From contig NZ_CBDRBL010000001.1 of assembly GCF_965342175.1 (NCBI RefSeq), positions 62,001-126,000 on the forward strand: a DNA stretch of 64,000 nt, read 5' to 3'. This stretch comes from Actinacidiphila sp965342175 (GTDB taxonomy: Bacteria > Actinomycetota > Actinomycetes > Streptomycetales > Streptomycetaceae). Positions within the stretch are counted from its first letter, which is position 1; every line of letters starts with the position of its first letter. A program made the position numbers and the translations under genes. Positions 23,158 to 32,194 of this stretch are shown here, piece after piece. Below the pieces are notes generated by a model. It saw only the letters and a list, made by a program, of their open reading frames with translations. It was not told the DNA's origin and made no database searches.

Positions 23158-24540
23158 ATGGCACCGCATGTCCTGGACGACGCGGCCCTGGACGCCCTGC
23201 GATCCGGCTTCGCGGGCGAGGTCCTCGCGCCGGGCGATCCGTCGTACGACGAGAGCCGCACCCTGTTCAACGCCATGATCGACCGCAGGCCGTCCTTGAT
23301 CGCCCTGTGCGAGACGGTGGAGGACGTCGCCGCCGCGATCCGCTTCGGCCGTGAGCGCGGGCTCGAGATCGCCGTCCGCGGGGGTGGACACGGTGTCTCC
23401 GGCAGGGCGCTGACCGACGGCGGCATCGTCGTCGACCTGCGGCGCATGCACGCGGTGGTCGTCGATCCGGCGGCCCGCACGGCGCGGGTCGGCGGGGGCG
23501 CCACGATGAGCCACCTGGACCGGTCGACACAGCCGTACGACCTGGTCACCACCGGGGGACGGGTGTCCACCACGGGGGTGGGCGGTTTCACCCTCGGGGG
23601 CGGATCGGGGTGGCTGGAGAGGAAGTTCGGGCTGGCCTGCGACAACCTGGTGGAGGTCGAACTGGTGACGGCGGACGGCACCTTGGTGCGCGCCGCCGAG
23701 GACGAGAACCCGGAGCTGTTCTGGGCGCTGCACGGGGGCGGCGGCAACTTCGGCGTCGCCACCTCGCTGACGCTGCGGCTGCACCCGCTGCCCGCGGTCA
23801 CCGCGGCCCTGCTGCTGTGGCCGCCGGAAGCCGCTCCTGAGGTGCTGCGCGCCTACCGCTCGCTGCTGTCCTCGGCGCCGGACGAGGTGGGCGGGGGTCT
23901 GCTCTTTCTGACCGGGCCGCCGGAGGAGTTCGTGCCGGAGCATTTGGTGGGGTCGCTCGCCTGCGCCGTGGTGTTCACGTACGCCGGCACCGGTGACGCC
24001 GCGCGCGAGGCGCTCGAGCGGCTGCTGGCGCTCGCCCCGCAGGGCCGCATGGTCGTGGAGGTGCCGTACGCGGAGCTGCAGTGCATGTTCGACGACCCGC
24101 CGGGCTACCGGAACCACTGGTCGGCGGAGTATCTGAGCGACTTCCCGGACGAGGCGGTGTCGCGCTTCTGCGCCCGCGCCCGGGACATGGTGGTCCCCTC
24201 CCCCTCACAGCACGTGCTGTTCCCGGTGGGCGGCGCCGTGGCGCGCGGTCCGGCCGACTATCCGCTGCCCTGGCGCCGGGCGCCGTGGGTCGTGCACCCC
24301 TTCGGGCTGTGGGCCGACCCGGCGGACGACGAGCGGGCCCGGCGGTGGGCGCACGACGTGCGTGCCGACCTGCGGCCGTGGTCCTCCGGGGCGGTCTATC
24401 TGAACTTCATCGGCGACGAGGGCGCGAGCCGGGTGATCGCCGGTTTCGGCGCGCACAACGTGGGGCGGCTGGCCAGGGTGAAGCGGGAGTACGACCCGGA
24501 GAACGCGTTCCGGCTCAACCACAACATCGAGCCCGGTTGA
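23158..24540 (+). CDS. FAD-dependent oxidoreductase, berberine-bridge type
   Basis: A 460-residue PCMH/VAO-fold flavin oxidase. The FAD-binding domain has AVRGGGHGVSGRAL, where His78 is the usual 8-alpha-histidyl attachment point, then VGGGATMSHLDR, TTGGRVSTTGVGGFTLGGG and ELFWALHGGGGNFGVATSL. The BBE domain ends YDPENAFRLNHNIEPG. I do not see the second, cysteine attachment, so the flavin is probably singly linked. Such enzymes oxidise sugars, alkaloids or polyketides. It starts 74 bp after the flavodoxin gene and could be in the same transcript. No signal peptide. Confidence 0.9.
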   Translation: MAPHVLDDAALDALRSGFAGEVLAPGDPSYDESRTLFNAMIDRRPSLIALCETVEDVAAAIRFGRERGLEIAVRGGGHGVSGRALTDGGIVVDLRRMHAVVVDPAARTARVGGGATMSHLDRSTQPYDLVTTGGRVSTTGVGGFTLGGGSGWLERKFGLACDNLVEVELVTADGTLVRAAEDENPELFWALHGGGGNFGVATSLTLRLHPLPAVTAALLLWPPEAAPEVLRAYRSLLSSAPDEVGGGLLFLTGPPEEFVPEHLVGSLACAVVFTYAGTGDAAREALERLLALAPQGRMVVEVPYAELQCMFDDPPGYRNHWSAEYLSDFPDEAVSRFCARARDMVVPSPSQHVLFPVGGAVARGPADYPLPWRRAPWVVHPFGLWADPADDERARRWAHDVRADLRPWSSGAVYLNFIGDEGASRVIAGFGAHNVGRLARVKREYDPENAFRLNHNIEPG

Positions 24541-24582
24541 GCCGGTGGGTTCCGGTGGGGCTCCGGCGCGGCCGGGGTGGCG

Positions 24583-24984
24583 TCAGCGGGTGGCGTACGG
24601 GGCGTCGACGGGGACGATCTCCCGGCCGAGCGGCACCAGTGAGATCGGCACCATCTTGAAGTTGGCGATGCCGAACGGGATGCCGATGATCGTCAGGCAG
24701 AAGCCGATGCCCGCGATCACATGGCCGATGGCGAGCCAGATCCCCGCGAAGACCACCCAGATGATGTTCCCGAGCAGCGATCCGACGCCCGCGTCGCGAC
24801 GTTCCACCGTGGTGCGGCCGAAGGGCCACAGCACATAGTTGGCGATCCTCAGGGACGCGATCCCCCAGGGGATGGTGATGATGAAGATGAACATCAGCAG
24901 CCCCAGCAGGGCGTAGCCGATCGCCATCCACAGGCCCCAGACGATCAGCCACACGACATTCAGGACGAGGTTGAGCGCCTTCAT
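24583..24984 (-). CDS. YccF domain-containing inner membrane protein
   Basis: A 133-residue membrane protein made of two similar YccF halves. Each half ends in the same kind of motif: IITIPWGIASLRIANYVLWP near residues 35-54 and IIGIPFGIANFKMVPISLVP near 100-119. Four hydrophobic segments are visible. The family's role is unknown. The gene is convergent with the flavin oxidase and lies downstream of htpX with 160 bp between them. Confidence 0.9.
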   Translation of the reverse strand: MKALNLVLNVVWLIVWGLWMAIGYALLGLLMFIFIITIPWGIASLRIANYVLWPFGRTTVERRDAGVGSLLGNIIWVVFAGIWLAIGHVIAGIGFCLTIIGIPFGIANFKMVPISLVPLGREIVPVDAPYATR

Positions 24985-25147
24985 TGCCCAAGCCTCCCAT
25001 GCGCCCGGGGGCCACGCCCGTCAGGGGGTGGAAGCCGCCGATCCGTCAGGCGGGCCGCCATGGGCACCAGCAGGGGCCGTGGGGCTCCCGCACCCGTGGG
25101 CGGGCCGGGGGTGCCCGCCTGCGGCCGGGCAGGGCCGTACGGAGGCG

Positions 25148-26008
25148 TCAGCGGCGGTGGCCGGCCATCTCCTGCAGGCGGGCGATGCGCTCGGCCATCG
25201 GGGGGTGGGTGGAGAAGAGCTTGGACACGTCGCCGGGACGGAACGGGTTGGCGATCATGAGGTGGCTCGTGGTCTCCAGCCGCGGCTCGGGCGGCAGAGG
25301 GGCCCGCTTGGTGCCCGCTTCCAGCTTGTGCAGCGCGGAGGCGAGAGCGAGCGGGTCGCCGGTGAGGCGGGCGCCGGAGGCGTCGGCCTCGTACTCGCGG
25401 GAGCGGCTGACGGCGAGCTGGATGAGGGAGGCGGCGACGGGGCCCAGGATCATCATCAGCAGCATGCCGAACAGACCCGGGCCCTCGTCGTCGTCGGAGC
25501 GGCCGACGGGGATCAGCCAGGCGAAGTTGACGAGGAACATGACCACGGAGGCCAGGGCCGCGGCGACGGAGGAGATGAGGATGTCGCGGTTGTAGACGTG
25601 GCTCAGCTCGTGGCCGATGACGCCGCGCAGTTCGCGCTCGTCGAGGAGGCGCAGGATGCCCTCGGTGCAGCACACGGCGGCGTTGCGGGGGTTGCGGCCG
25701 GTCGCGAAGGCGTTGGGGGCCTCGGTCGGGGAGATGTAGAGCCGCGGCATGGGCTGCCGGGCGGAGGTGGAGAGTTCGCGCACCATGCGGTACAGCGCCG
25801 GCGCCTCGAACTCGCTGACCGGGCGGGCGCGCATGGCGCGGAGCGCGATCTTGTCGCTGTTCCAGTACGCGTAGGCGTTGGTCCCGAGGGCCACGACGAG
25901 TGCGACGACCAGTCCCGTACGGCCGAAGAAGCTGCCGATGACCAGGATGAGGGCCGACATTCCGCCCAGGAGCGCGGCGGTCTTCAGGCCGTTGTGCCGG
26001 CGGTGCAC
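25148..26008 (-). CDS. htpX: Membrane zinc metalloprotease HtpX
   Basis: M48B protease acting on misfolded membrane proteins. The 286-residue protein has two N-terminal membrane segments, the zinc site HELSH (His133, Glu134, His137) in GVIGHELSHVYNRD, two further hydrophobic segments (about 150-190), the third ligand region SREYEADASGARLTG, and the C-terminal FSTHPPMAERIARL. GTG 26008 has GGAGGGT seven bases upstream; an upstream GTG/ATG frame would add 26 unlikely residues. It follows the nuo2 cluster on the same strand after about 170 bp of repeats and hairpin. Confidence 0.94.
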   Translation of the reverse strand: MHRRHNGLKTAALLGGMSALILVIGSFFGRTGLVVALVVALGTNAYAYWNSDKIALRAMRARPVSEFEAPALYRMVRELSTSARQPMPRLYISPTEAPNAFATGRNPRNAAVCCTEGILRLLDERELRGVIGHELSHVYNRDILISSVAAALASVVMFLVNFAWLIPVGRSDDDEGPGLFGMLLMMILGPVAASLIQLAVSRSREYEADASGARLTGDPLALASALHKLEAGTKRAPLPPEPRLETTSHLMIANPFRPGDVSKLFSTHPPMAERIARLQEMAGHRR

Positions 26009-26031
26009 GGTACACCCTCCAAATTGCGCAT

Positions 26032-26070
26032 CAGGAGGACTTTCTCTCCTCGTCCAAGGAGAACCTCCTG
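26032..26070 (-). promoter_or_regulatory. Nested hairpin upstream of htpX
   Basis: CAGGAGG/CCTCCTG outer arms and TCTCCT/AGGAGA inner arms form a two-part hairpin 24 bp upstream of the htpX start. It could terminate nuo2 transcripts or act in the htpX leader, which in other bacteria responds to envelope stress. Confidence 0.45.
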
Positions 26071-26126
26071 TGGAGGTCAACGCCACCGGAGGGGCGTTAG
26101 TTCCCTTGTGCGCCTGCCGGCAAGGG

Positions 26127-26170
26127 GCTCGGAGCAGGGTGGGAGGGTGCTCGGAGCAGGGTGGGAGGGT
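26127..26170. repeat. 22 bp tandem repeat, two copies
   Basis: Two perfect back-to-back copies beginning GCTCGGAGCAGGG lie between htpX and nuoN2, ending 7 bp before the nuoN2 stop. Probably a slippage duplication. Confidence 0.9.
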
Positions 26171-26176
26171 GCGTGC

Positions 26177-27685
26177 TCAGAGCAGCGTGGCGGAGGCGAA
26201 GCGGAGGACGAGCTGGGGTGCGCCGGACAGCGCGACCCCGACGAGGGCGGTGAGGGCGATGGCGGCGCCGAGCGGGCGCGGCACGACCGCCGGGCGCCCG
26301 GCGGCGGCCGGCTCCGTCCCCGGCTTCGCGAAGAGCAGGAACGTCCACCGAAGGTAGTACACGAGCGCGATCACGACGTTGACGGCCATGACCACGGCCA
26401 GCCAGCCGAGGCCGGCGTCGACGGCCGAGGAGAAGACCGCGACCTTGGCGAACAGGCCGATGACGCCGGGCGGCAGTCCGGCCAGGCAGAGCAGGAAGAA
26501 GGCCATGGCCGGCGCGGCGAGCGGGTGGCGGCCGTACAGGCCCCGGTAGTCGGTGAGCCGGTTCTGGGGCGCTGTGCGGCCGACGAGCGCGGCGACGGCG
26601 AAGGCGCCGAGGTTCACGGCCGCGTACATCAGGGCGTAGGCGAGGGTGGTGCCGACCTGGCGGTCGGGGTCGGTGTACGCGGCGGCGGCGATCGGGACGA
26701 GCAGGTAGCCCGCCTGCCCGATGGACGACCAGGCCAGCAGGCGGACCGCGCTGCGCGGGCGGTCGGGGCGCTGCACCAGGGCGGCGACGTTGCCGACGGT
26801 CATGGTGAGGGCGGCGAGGACGGCGACGGCGGGGCCCCACACATGCGCGTAGGGCCGGAAGGCGACGACCGTGACGAGGATGAGGCCGGCGAACCCGGCG
26901 GCTTTGCCGACGACCGACAGATAGCCGGCGACCGGGAGCGGGGCGCCGGTGTAGGTGTCGGGCACCCAGAAGTGGAAGGGCGCGACGGCGAGTTTGAAGG
27001 CGAAACCGACGACGGTGAGGGCGGCCCCGGCCGCGGCGAGGGTGTTCAGACGGGGGTCGACGTCCTGCAACCCCCTGGCCATGGCCTCCAGGTGGAGGGT
27101 GCCGGTGGCCGCGTAGACGAAGCTGACGCCCAGCAGGGTGACGGCGGTCGCGGCGACCGAGGACAGGAAGAATTTCAGGGCCGCCTCGCTCGACAGCCGG
27201 TCGCCGCGGCGCAGCCCGACCAGCGCGAACGACGGAAGCGTGGTGACCTCCAGGGCGATCACGAGCGTCGCCAGGTCGCGGGAGGCGGGCAGCAGCGCGG
27301 CGCCGGAGGCCGAGGAGAGCAGCAGGAACCAGAACTCGCCTGCCGGCAGCTCCTCCAGGGTGTGCACCGACAGCAGGGCCGTGACGAGGGCCCCGGCCAG
27401 GACGAGCAACTGCACGACGAGCGTGAAGCGGTCGACGGCGTAGGAGCAGTCGGCGGGGCTGCCGACGAGGCAGAAGGTCGTGCGGTCCCCGTCGAGCAGC
27501 GGCAGCAGGCTCAGCCCGGCCAGGACGAGGCCGGCGAGGGCGATCCCCACCAGGGGCTTCTTGCGGCCCTCGGGCAGGAAGAGGTCGGCGACCAGCACGG
27601 CGATCGCGGTCACCGCCACGATGCCGGGCGGGGCGATCGCGGCCCAGTCGACCGACTGGACGACGGAGGTGGCGAGGGTGCTCAT
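26177..27685 (-). CDS. nuoN2: Complex I subunit N, second cluster
   Basis: Antiporter-like proton-pumping subunit of the membrane arm, 502 residues with about 14 helices. The pump glutamate and lysine appear retained: VIALEVTTLPSFALVGL (Glu near residue 140) and AFKLAVAPFHFWVPDTYTGA (Lys near 230). The product is 48 residues shorter than the NuoN of the complete operon in this window. The ATG overlaps the nuoM2 stop by one base. It is the last gene of the partial nuo2 cluster. Confidence 0.93.
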   Translation of the reverse strand: MSTLATSVVQSVDWAAIAPPGIVAVTAIAVLVADLFLPEGRKKPLVGIALAGLVLAGLSLLPLLDGDRTTFCLVGSPADCSYAVDRFTLVVQLLVLAGALVTALLSVHTLEELPAGEFWFLLLSSASGAALLPASRDLATLVIALEVTTLPSFALVGLRRGDRLSSEAALKFFLSSVAATAVTLLGVSFVYAATGTLHLEAMARGLQDVDPRLNTLAAAGAALTVVGFAFKLAVAPFHFWVPDTYTGAPLPVAGYLSVVGKAAGFAGLILVTVVAFRPYAHVWGPAVAVLAALTMTVGNVAALVQRPDRPRSAVRLLAWSSIGQAGYLLVPIAAAAYTDPDRQVGTTLAYALMYAAVNLGAFAVAALVGRTAPQNRLTDYRGLYGRHPLAAPAMAFFLLCLAGLPPGVIGLFAKVAVFSSAVDAGLGWLAVVMAVNVVIALVYYLRWTFLLFAKPGTEPAAAGRPAVVPRPLGAAIALTALVGVALSGAPQLVLRFASATLL

Positions 27686-29250
27686 CAGCTGCCTCCGAGC
27701 AGGGTGCGCACGGCCGGGTCGGTGAGGCCGAGCAGGGCGGCGGGCCACAGGCCGGCGAGGACGGTCAGGACGACCAGCGGGGTCCAGGCCGCGAACTCGT
27801 AGCCCCGCACGTCGGCGAGGGCGGGCGCGGCCGAGGCGGTGTCGCGTTCGCCCATGCAGACGCGGCGCACGACGACGAGCAGGTACGCGGCGGTGAGCAG
27901 CGTGCCGAAGGCGGCGACCGCGGTGAAGACCAGGTAGGCGCCGCGGTCCAGGCCCGGCGCGGGCTTGAAGGAGCCGAACATCGCCAGCATCTCGCCCCAG
28001 AAACCGGCCAGGCCCGGCAGGCCGAGGGAGGCGACGGCCGCGAAGGCGAGCAGGCCGCCCATGCGGGGAGCCTTGCCGTACAGCGCCGCTCCGCTCCGGC
28101 CGGCGAGGTTGTCCAGGTCGGTGGAGCCGTAGCGGTCCTTGAGGGCGCCGACCAGGAAGAAGAGCAGGCCGGTGATGAGGCCGTGGGCGATGTTGGCGAA
28201 GAGCGCGCCGTTGACCCCGGTGGCGGTCAGGGTGGCGATGCCCAGCAGCACGAAACCCATGTGGCCGACGGAGCTGTACGCGATCAGGCGCTTGAGGTCG
28301 CCGCCGGCGCCGCGGCGGGCCAGTGCCAGGCAGGCCAGCGAGCCGTAGACGATGCCGACGGCGGCGAAGGCGGCCAGGTAGGGCGCGAAGGTGTGCATGC
28401 CCTCGGGGGCGGCCGGCAGGAGGATCCGCACGAAGCCGTAGGTGCCCATCTTGAGCAGGACGCCGGCCAGGAGCACCGAGCCGACCGTGGGGGCGGCGGT
28501 GTGGGCGTCGGGGAGCCAGCTGTGCAGCGGCCACATCGGGGCCTTGACGGCGAGGCCGATGCCGATGGCGAGGACGGCGATCAGTTGCGTGGAGTGACTG
28601 AGCGGCGACCCGTTGTCAGTGGCGAGTGCCACCATGTCGAATGTGCCCGCCTTCAGCCCGATGAGGAGCAGGCCGAGCAGCATGATCACGGAGCCGAGCA
28701 GGGTGTAGAGGATGAAGCGGAGGGCGGACTTCTCGCGGTTCTCGCCGCCCCAGCGCGCGATGAGGAAGTACATCGGGATGAGGACGGTCTCGAAGGCGAG
28801 GAAGAAGAGCAGCAGGTCGAGCACGGCGAAGGTGGCGAGCGTGCCCGTCTCCAGGAGGAGCAGCAGCGCCACGAACGCCTTCGGCGACGGCCCCGCGGGC
28901 ATCTTGAAGTAGCTGTAGAGCGCGCAGAGGAAGGTCAGCAGCGCGGTCAGGACGAGGAGGGGGAGGCTGATGCCGTCGATGCCGAGGTGGATGCGGATGC
29001 CGAGCGCCGGGATCCAGCTGATGTCGGTGTTCGCCTGCATCGTCGCCGGGTGGCCGTGGTCGAAGCCCGCGGCCAGGACGATGCTCAGGAGAAGGACGAG
29101 TCCGGTGACGGTGACGCCGTGGCGCAGCACGGCCTGGTCGGGGTTCTTCCCCCGCAGGCCGGGCGGGGCCGGCAGCAGGGCCGCCGCGGCGCCGAGCAGC
29201 GGCAGGACGACGACGGCCGCGAGGACGTACGGGAGGACGGTGTCGTTCAC
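27685..29250 (-). CDS. nuoM2: Complex I subunit M, second cluster
   Basis: Membrane-arm antiporter-like subunit of 521 residues. The pump residues lie in FFLAFETVLIPMYFLIARWG (Glu) and VKAPMWPLHSWLPDAHTAAP (Lys and His), followed by SVGHMGFVLLGIATLTATG. It overlaps nuoN2 by one base and follows nuoL2 with a gap of three bases, so the three pump subunits are translated as a block. Confidence 0.93.
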   Translation of the reverse strand: MNDTVLPYVLAAVVVLPLLGAAAALLPAPPGLRGKNPDQAVLRHGVTVTGLVLLLSIVLAAGFDHGHPATMQANTDISWIPALGIRIHLGIDGISLPLLVLTALLTFLCALYSYFKMPAGPSPKAFVALLLLLETGTLATFAVLDLLLFFLAFETVLIPMYFLIARWGGENREKSALRFILYTLLGSVIMLLGLLLIGLKAGTFDMVALATDNGSPLSHSTQLIAVLAIGIGLAVKAPMWPLHSWLPDAHTAAPTVGSVLLAGVLLKMGTYGFVRILLPAAPEGMHTFAPYLAAFAAVGIVYGSLACLALARRGAGGDLKRLIAYSSVGHMGFVLLGIATLTATGVNGALFANIAHGLITGLLFFLVGALKDRYGSTDLDNLAGRSGAALYGKAPRMGGLLAFAAVASLGLPGLAGFWGEMLAMFGSFKPAPGLDRGAYLVFTAVAAFGTLLTAAYLLVVVRRVCMGERDTASAAPALADVRGYEFAAWTPLVVLTVLAGLWPAALLGLTDPAVRTLLGGS

Positions 29251-29253
29251 GGC

Positions 29254-31257
29254 TCACGCTCCGACGGCGACGAGGACGGCGAGGATCACGGAGCCGGCCA
29301 GCAGCACGCTGATATAGGTCTGCACGTTGCCCGTCTGGGTGCGGCGTACGAGCGCGCCGAGCAGTCGGGGTACTCCGCCCGTGCCGCGGACGTAGGTCTC
29401 GACGACCTCGCGGTCGAGGAAGCGGACGAGGCCGGAGGCGGCGAGCACGGGGCGGACGAAGAGCGCCGTGTACAGGGCGTCGAGGCGGAAGCCGTGCGAG
29501 GCGGGCCCGAAGAGCGGGCCGAGCAGCAGGCGTCCGGGGTCGGCCGGGTCCGGGGCGGCGGCGACGTCCCCGTAGATCTGTTCATGGGTCTGCAGCGCCG
29601 CGGCCTCGGTGAGCGCCGGCTCCTCCTCCGCGGCCTCGGCGGTGACGACGGCGCCCAGGGGCGCGGCGCGGCGGGCCGCGGCGGCCTGCCAGGCCCCGTA
29701 TGTGGACACGATGCCGACGACCGCGAGGCCCACGCCGAGGATCGAGGTGACCAGGGTCGGGGCGAGGTCGTCGCCGTCGAGCCAGGCGGGGAGGTCGAGG
29801 AGTGAGGGCACGAGGGCGACGGCGCCGAAGGCGATGGTCGGGACGGCCAGCACCCACAGCACGACGGTCATGACGGCCGGTTCCCTGCCGTGGGCCTCGG
29901 GGGCGGTGGCGCCGCGGCCGCGGAAGGCGAGGAGGAACAGGCGTGTGGCATAGCCGGCGGTGAGCACGGCGGTGATCAGCGCGGCGACCAGGACGAGCCA
30001 GCCGACGGCCGCCGGAACGCCCTCGGCGTGGCCTGAGGCGGCGTGCTCGGCTGCCCGCAGCACCGACTCCTTGGAGAAGAAACCGGAGAAGGGCGGGATG
30101 GCGGCCAGCGCGGCCAGGGCGATGCCCATGGTCCACATGGCGTCGGGGACACGCTTGCCGAGGCCGGTCATGCGGGACATCGCGGCCAGCGAGTTGGTGC
30201 CTGCGGCGTGGATGACGACGCCGGCGGCGAGGAAGAGGAGCGCCTTGAAGGCGCCGTGCGAGATGAGGTGGAACACGGCCGCTCCGCGGTCGCCGACGGC
30301 GAGGGCGGCGGCCATGTAGCCGAGCTGGCCGATGGTCGAGTAGGCGAGCACGCGTTTGATGTCGTCCTGGGCGAACGCGGCCAGGGCGGAGCCGATCATG
30401 GTGACGACGGCGAGCACGCCGAGCACCGCGAGCGTCGCGGTGGACGCCTCGAAGACCGGCAGCAGTCGGGCGACGAGGTAGATGCCGGCCGCGACCATCG
30501 TGGCGGCGTGGATCAGCGCGGACACCGGGGTGGGGCCGGCCATCGCGTCGGGCAGCCAGGTGTGCAGCGGGAACTGCGCCGACTTGCCGGCGACCCCGGC
30601 GAGCAGCAGCAGGCCGACGACGGTCGGGTGCGTGAGCTGGCCGTGGGTGGCGGTCGTGAGGATGCCGTTGATGCGGAAGGTCCCGGCGTCCGCGGCGAGC
30701 GCGAAGACGCCGATCAGGAAGGGGACGTCACCGAGCTTGGTGACGAGGAAGGCCTTGAGGGACGCGGCCCGGGCGACCTCGGTCTCCCAGTAGTGGCCGA
30801 CCAGGAAGTACGAGCAGATGCCCATGATCTCCCAGCCCACCAGCAGCACCATCAGGTCGCCGGTGTAGACGACCAGGAACATGGCGGCGGTGAAGAGGGA
30901 GACGAGGGCGGAGTAGGAGGCGTAGCGCAGGTCGTGCCGCAGGTAGGCCGTGGAGTACAGCTGCACGCAGGTGGCGACCAGGCCGACGAGGACGGCGATG
31001 AGCACCGCGAAGCCGTCGAGGTGCAGGGCGAGGTCGACAGGCACCGAGCCGGTCGGCGTGAGCCGGGTCGCGGCGTCGGTCGCCGGGCCGCTGCCCTGCC
31101 GTACGGCGACGACCACGGCCAGCACGAACGCGGTCGCGGTGGGCAGCACGGCCAGCGGCCGCACGAAACCGGGGGCGGTGCGGCCCAGCAGGAGACCGCC
31201 GAGGGATCCGAGGAAGGGCAGGACGGGCACGAGGACGGCGAGGGTCGTCAGGGTCAC
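29254..31257 (-). CDS. nuoL2: Complex I subunit L, second cluster
   Basis: The largest antiporter-like subunit, 667 residues, with the long lateral helix expected at the C terminus. The proton-channel elements are present: LVGWEIMGICSYFLVGHYWE near residue 120-140 and GKSAQFPLHTWLPDAMAGPT near 215-235, then SALIHAATMVAAGIYLVAR. GTG 31257 overlaps the nuoK2 stop as GTGA; a much longer open frame upstream is only the shadow of nuoK2/J2. Confidence 0.93.
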   Translation of the reverse strand: MTLTTLAVLVPVLPFLGSLGGLLLGRTAPGFVRPLAVLPTATAFVLAVVVAVRQGSGPATDAATRLTPTGSVPVDLALHLDGFAVLIAVLVGLVATCVQLYSTAYLRHDLRYASYSALVSLFTAAMFLVVYTGDLMVLLVGWEIMGICSYFLVGHYWETEVARAASLKAFLVTKLGDVPFLIGVFALAADAGTFRINGILTTATHGQLTHPTVVGLLLLAGVAGKSAQFPLHTWLPDAMAGPTPVSALIHAATMVAAGIYLVARLLPVFEASTATLAVLGVLAVVTMIGSALAAFAQDDIKRVLAYSTIGQLGYMAAALAVGDRGAAVFHLISHGAFKALLFLAAGVVIHAAGTNSLAAMSRMTGLGKRVPDAMWTMGIALAALAAIPPFSGFFSKESVLRAAEHAASGHAEGVPAAVGWLVLVAALITAVLTAGYATRLFLLAFRGRGATAPEAHGREPAVMTVVLWVLAVPTIAFGAVALVPSLLDLPAWLDGDDLAPTLVTSILGVGLAVVGIVSTYGAWQAAAARRAAPLGAVVTAEAAEEEPALTEAAALQTHEQIYGDVAAAPDPADPGRLLLGPLFGPASHGFRLDALYTALFVRPVLAASGLVRFLDREVVETYVRGTGGVPRLLGALVRRTQTGNVQTYISVLLAGSVILAVLVAVGA

Positions 31258-31640
31258 GCTGCGGCCTCGGCCTTCTCTTCGGGTGCGGAGGGCCCGTCCC
31301 CTCCGCCGTGCGGGTCGTGCGGGTCGCGCGAGTCCGGTTCGGCGAGATCGGTGAGGCGGTCGACGTCCGAGCTGCCCCGGTTCCGGTACACCAGGAGGAC
31401 GATGGCCAGGCCGATACCGATCTCGGCGGCGGCGATGACGATCACGAAGAGGGTCAGCGCCTGCCCGGCGTGGAGGGCGTCGCGGAGCCAGACGTCGAAG
31501 GCGACCAGATTGAGGTTGACCGCGTTCAGCATCAGCTCGACCGACATCAGGACGAGGATCGCGTTGCGCCGGGCGAGGACGCCGTACAGGCCGACGGAGA
31601 ACAGGAGGGCGGCGAGGACGGCGGGATAGGCGAGGTGCAT
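31254..31640 (-). CDS. nuoK2: Complex I subunit K, second cluster
   Basis: A 128-residue, three-helix membrane subunit. The conserved glutamates are in MSVELMLNAVNLNLV (near residue 35) and VIAAAEIGIGLAIVL (near 71). It carries a charged C-terminal tail of about 35 residues rich in Asp/Pro/Glu that the 99-residue NuoK of the complete operon lacks. The ATG overlaps the nuoJ2 stop by one base. Confidence 0.93.
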   Translation of the reverse strand: MHLAYPAVLAALLFSVGLYGVLARRNAILVLMSVELMLNAVNLNLVAFDVWLRDALHAGQALTLFVIVIAAAEIGIGLAIVLLVYRNRGSSDVDRLTDLAEPDSRDPHDPHGGGDGPSAPEEKAEAAA

Positions 31641-32194
31641 CAGCGCTCTCCCGGCTGCTGACGGGACTGCTTGCGGGACAGGACGATCGCACCGACGAGC
31701 GCGGCGAGCAGGAGCACGGACAGCGCCTCGAACGGCAGCACCCAGTGCCGGAAGAGGATCTGGCCGGTGACCTTGGTGGAGCCCTGGGCGGCGCCGTCCA
31801 CATCGATCCAGGTGGCCCGGAAGGCGTCCACCACGACCCACACCAGCGTGCCCGCGGCGGCGGCCGCCACGGTCAGGGCCGCGATCCGGTTGCCCGAATC
31901 GGCGTCCGGCGAACGGCCGATGGGCGCCTTGGTGAGCATCAACCCGAACAGCACGAGCACGACGACGGAACCGACGTAGATCAGCACCTGCACCCAGGCG
32001 ATGAACTCGGCGGTGAGCAGGAGGTACTCGACGGCGACCCCGCCGAGCGCGACGACCAGCCAGAGGGCGGCGTGCACCAGTTGCCGTGTGGTGACGCTGA
32101 CGACGGCGGCGGCCAGCGTCGCGACGCCGACGAGGACGAAGGCGATCTCGACGCCGGTCGGGGACAGGAAGCCGGGGTGCGCGGCGGCGTTCAC
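31640..32194 (-). CDS. nuoJ2: Complex I subunit J, second cluster
   Basis: A 184-residue, five-helix membrane subunit. The family segment AEFIAWVQVLIYVGSVVVLVLFGLM near residues 62-86 includes the pi-bulge helix, with IYVG in place of the VYTG of the other operon. It is about 100 residues shorter at the C terminus than the NuoJ of the complete operon. The GTG overlaps the nuoI2 stop as GTGA. Confidence 0.92.
   Translation of the reverse strand: MNAAAHPGFLSPTGVEIAFVLVGVATLAAAVVSVTTRQLVHAALWLVVALGGVAVEYLLLTAEFIAWVQVLIYVGSVVVLVLFGLMLTKAPIGRSPDADSGNRIAALTVAAAAAGTLVWVVVDAFRATWIDVDGAAQGSTKVTGQILFRHWVLPFEALSVLLLAALVGAIVLSRKQSRQQPGER

Noticed and set aside
24971..27802. 943-residue plus-strand frame opposite htpX and nuoN2
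   Set aside because: Gly/Glu/Arg-rich antisense artefact typical of high-GC DNA, with no ribosome site or domain.
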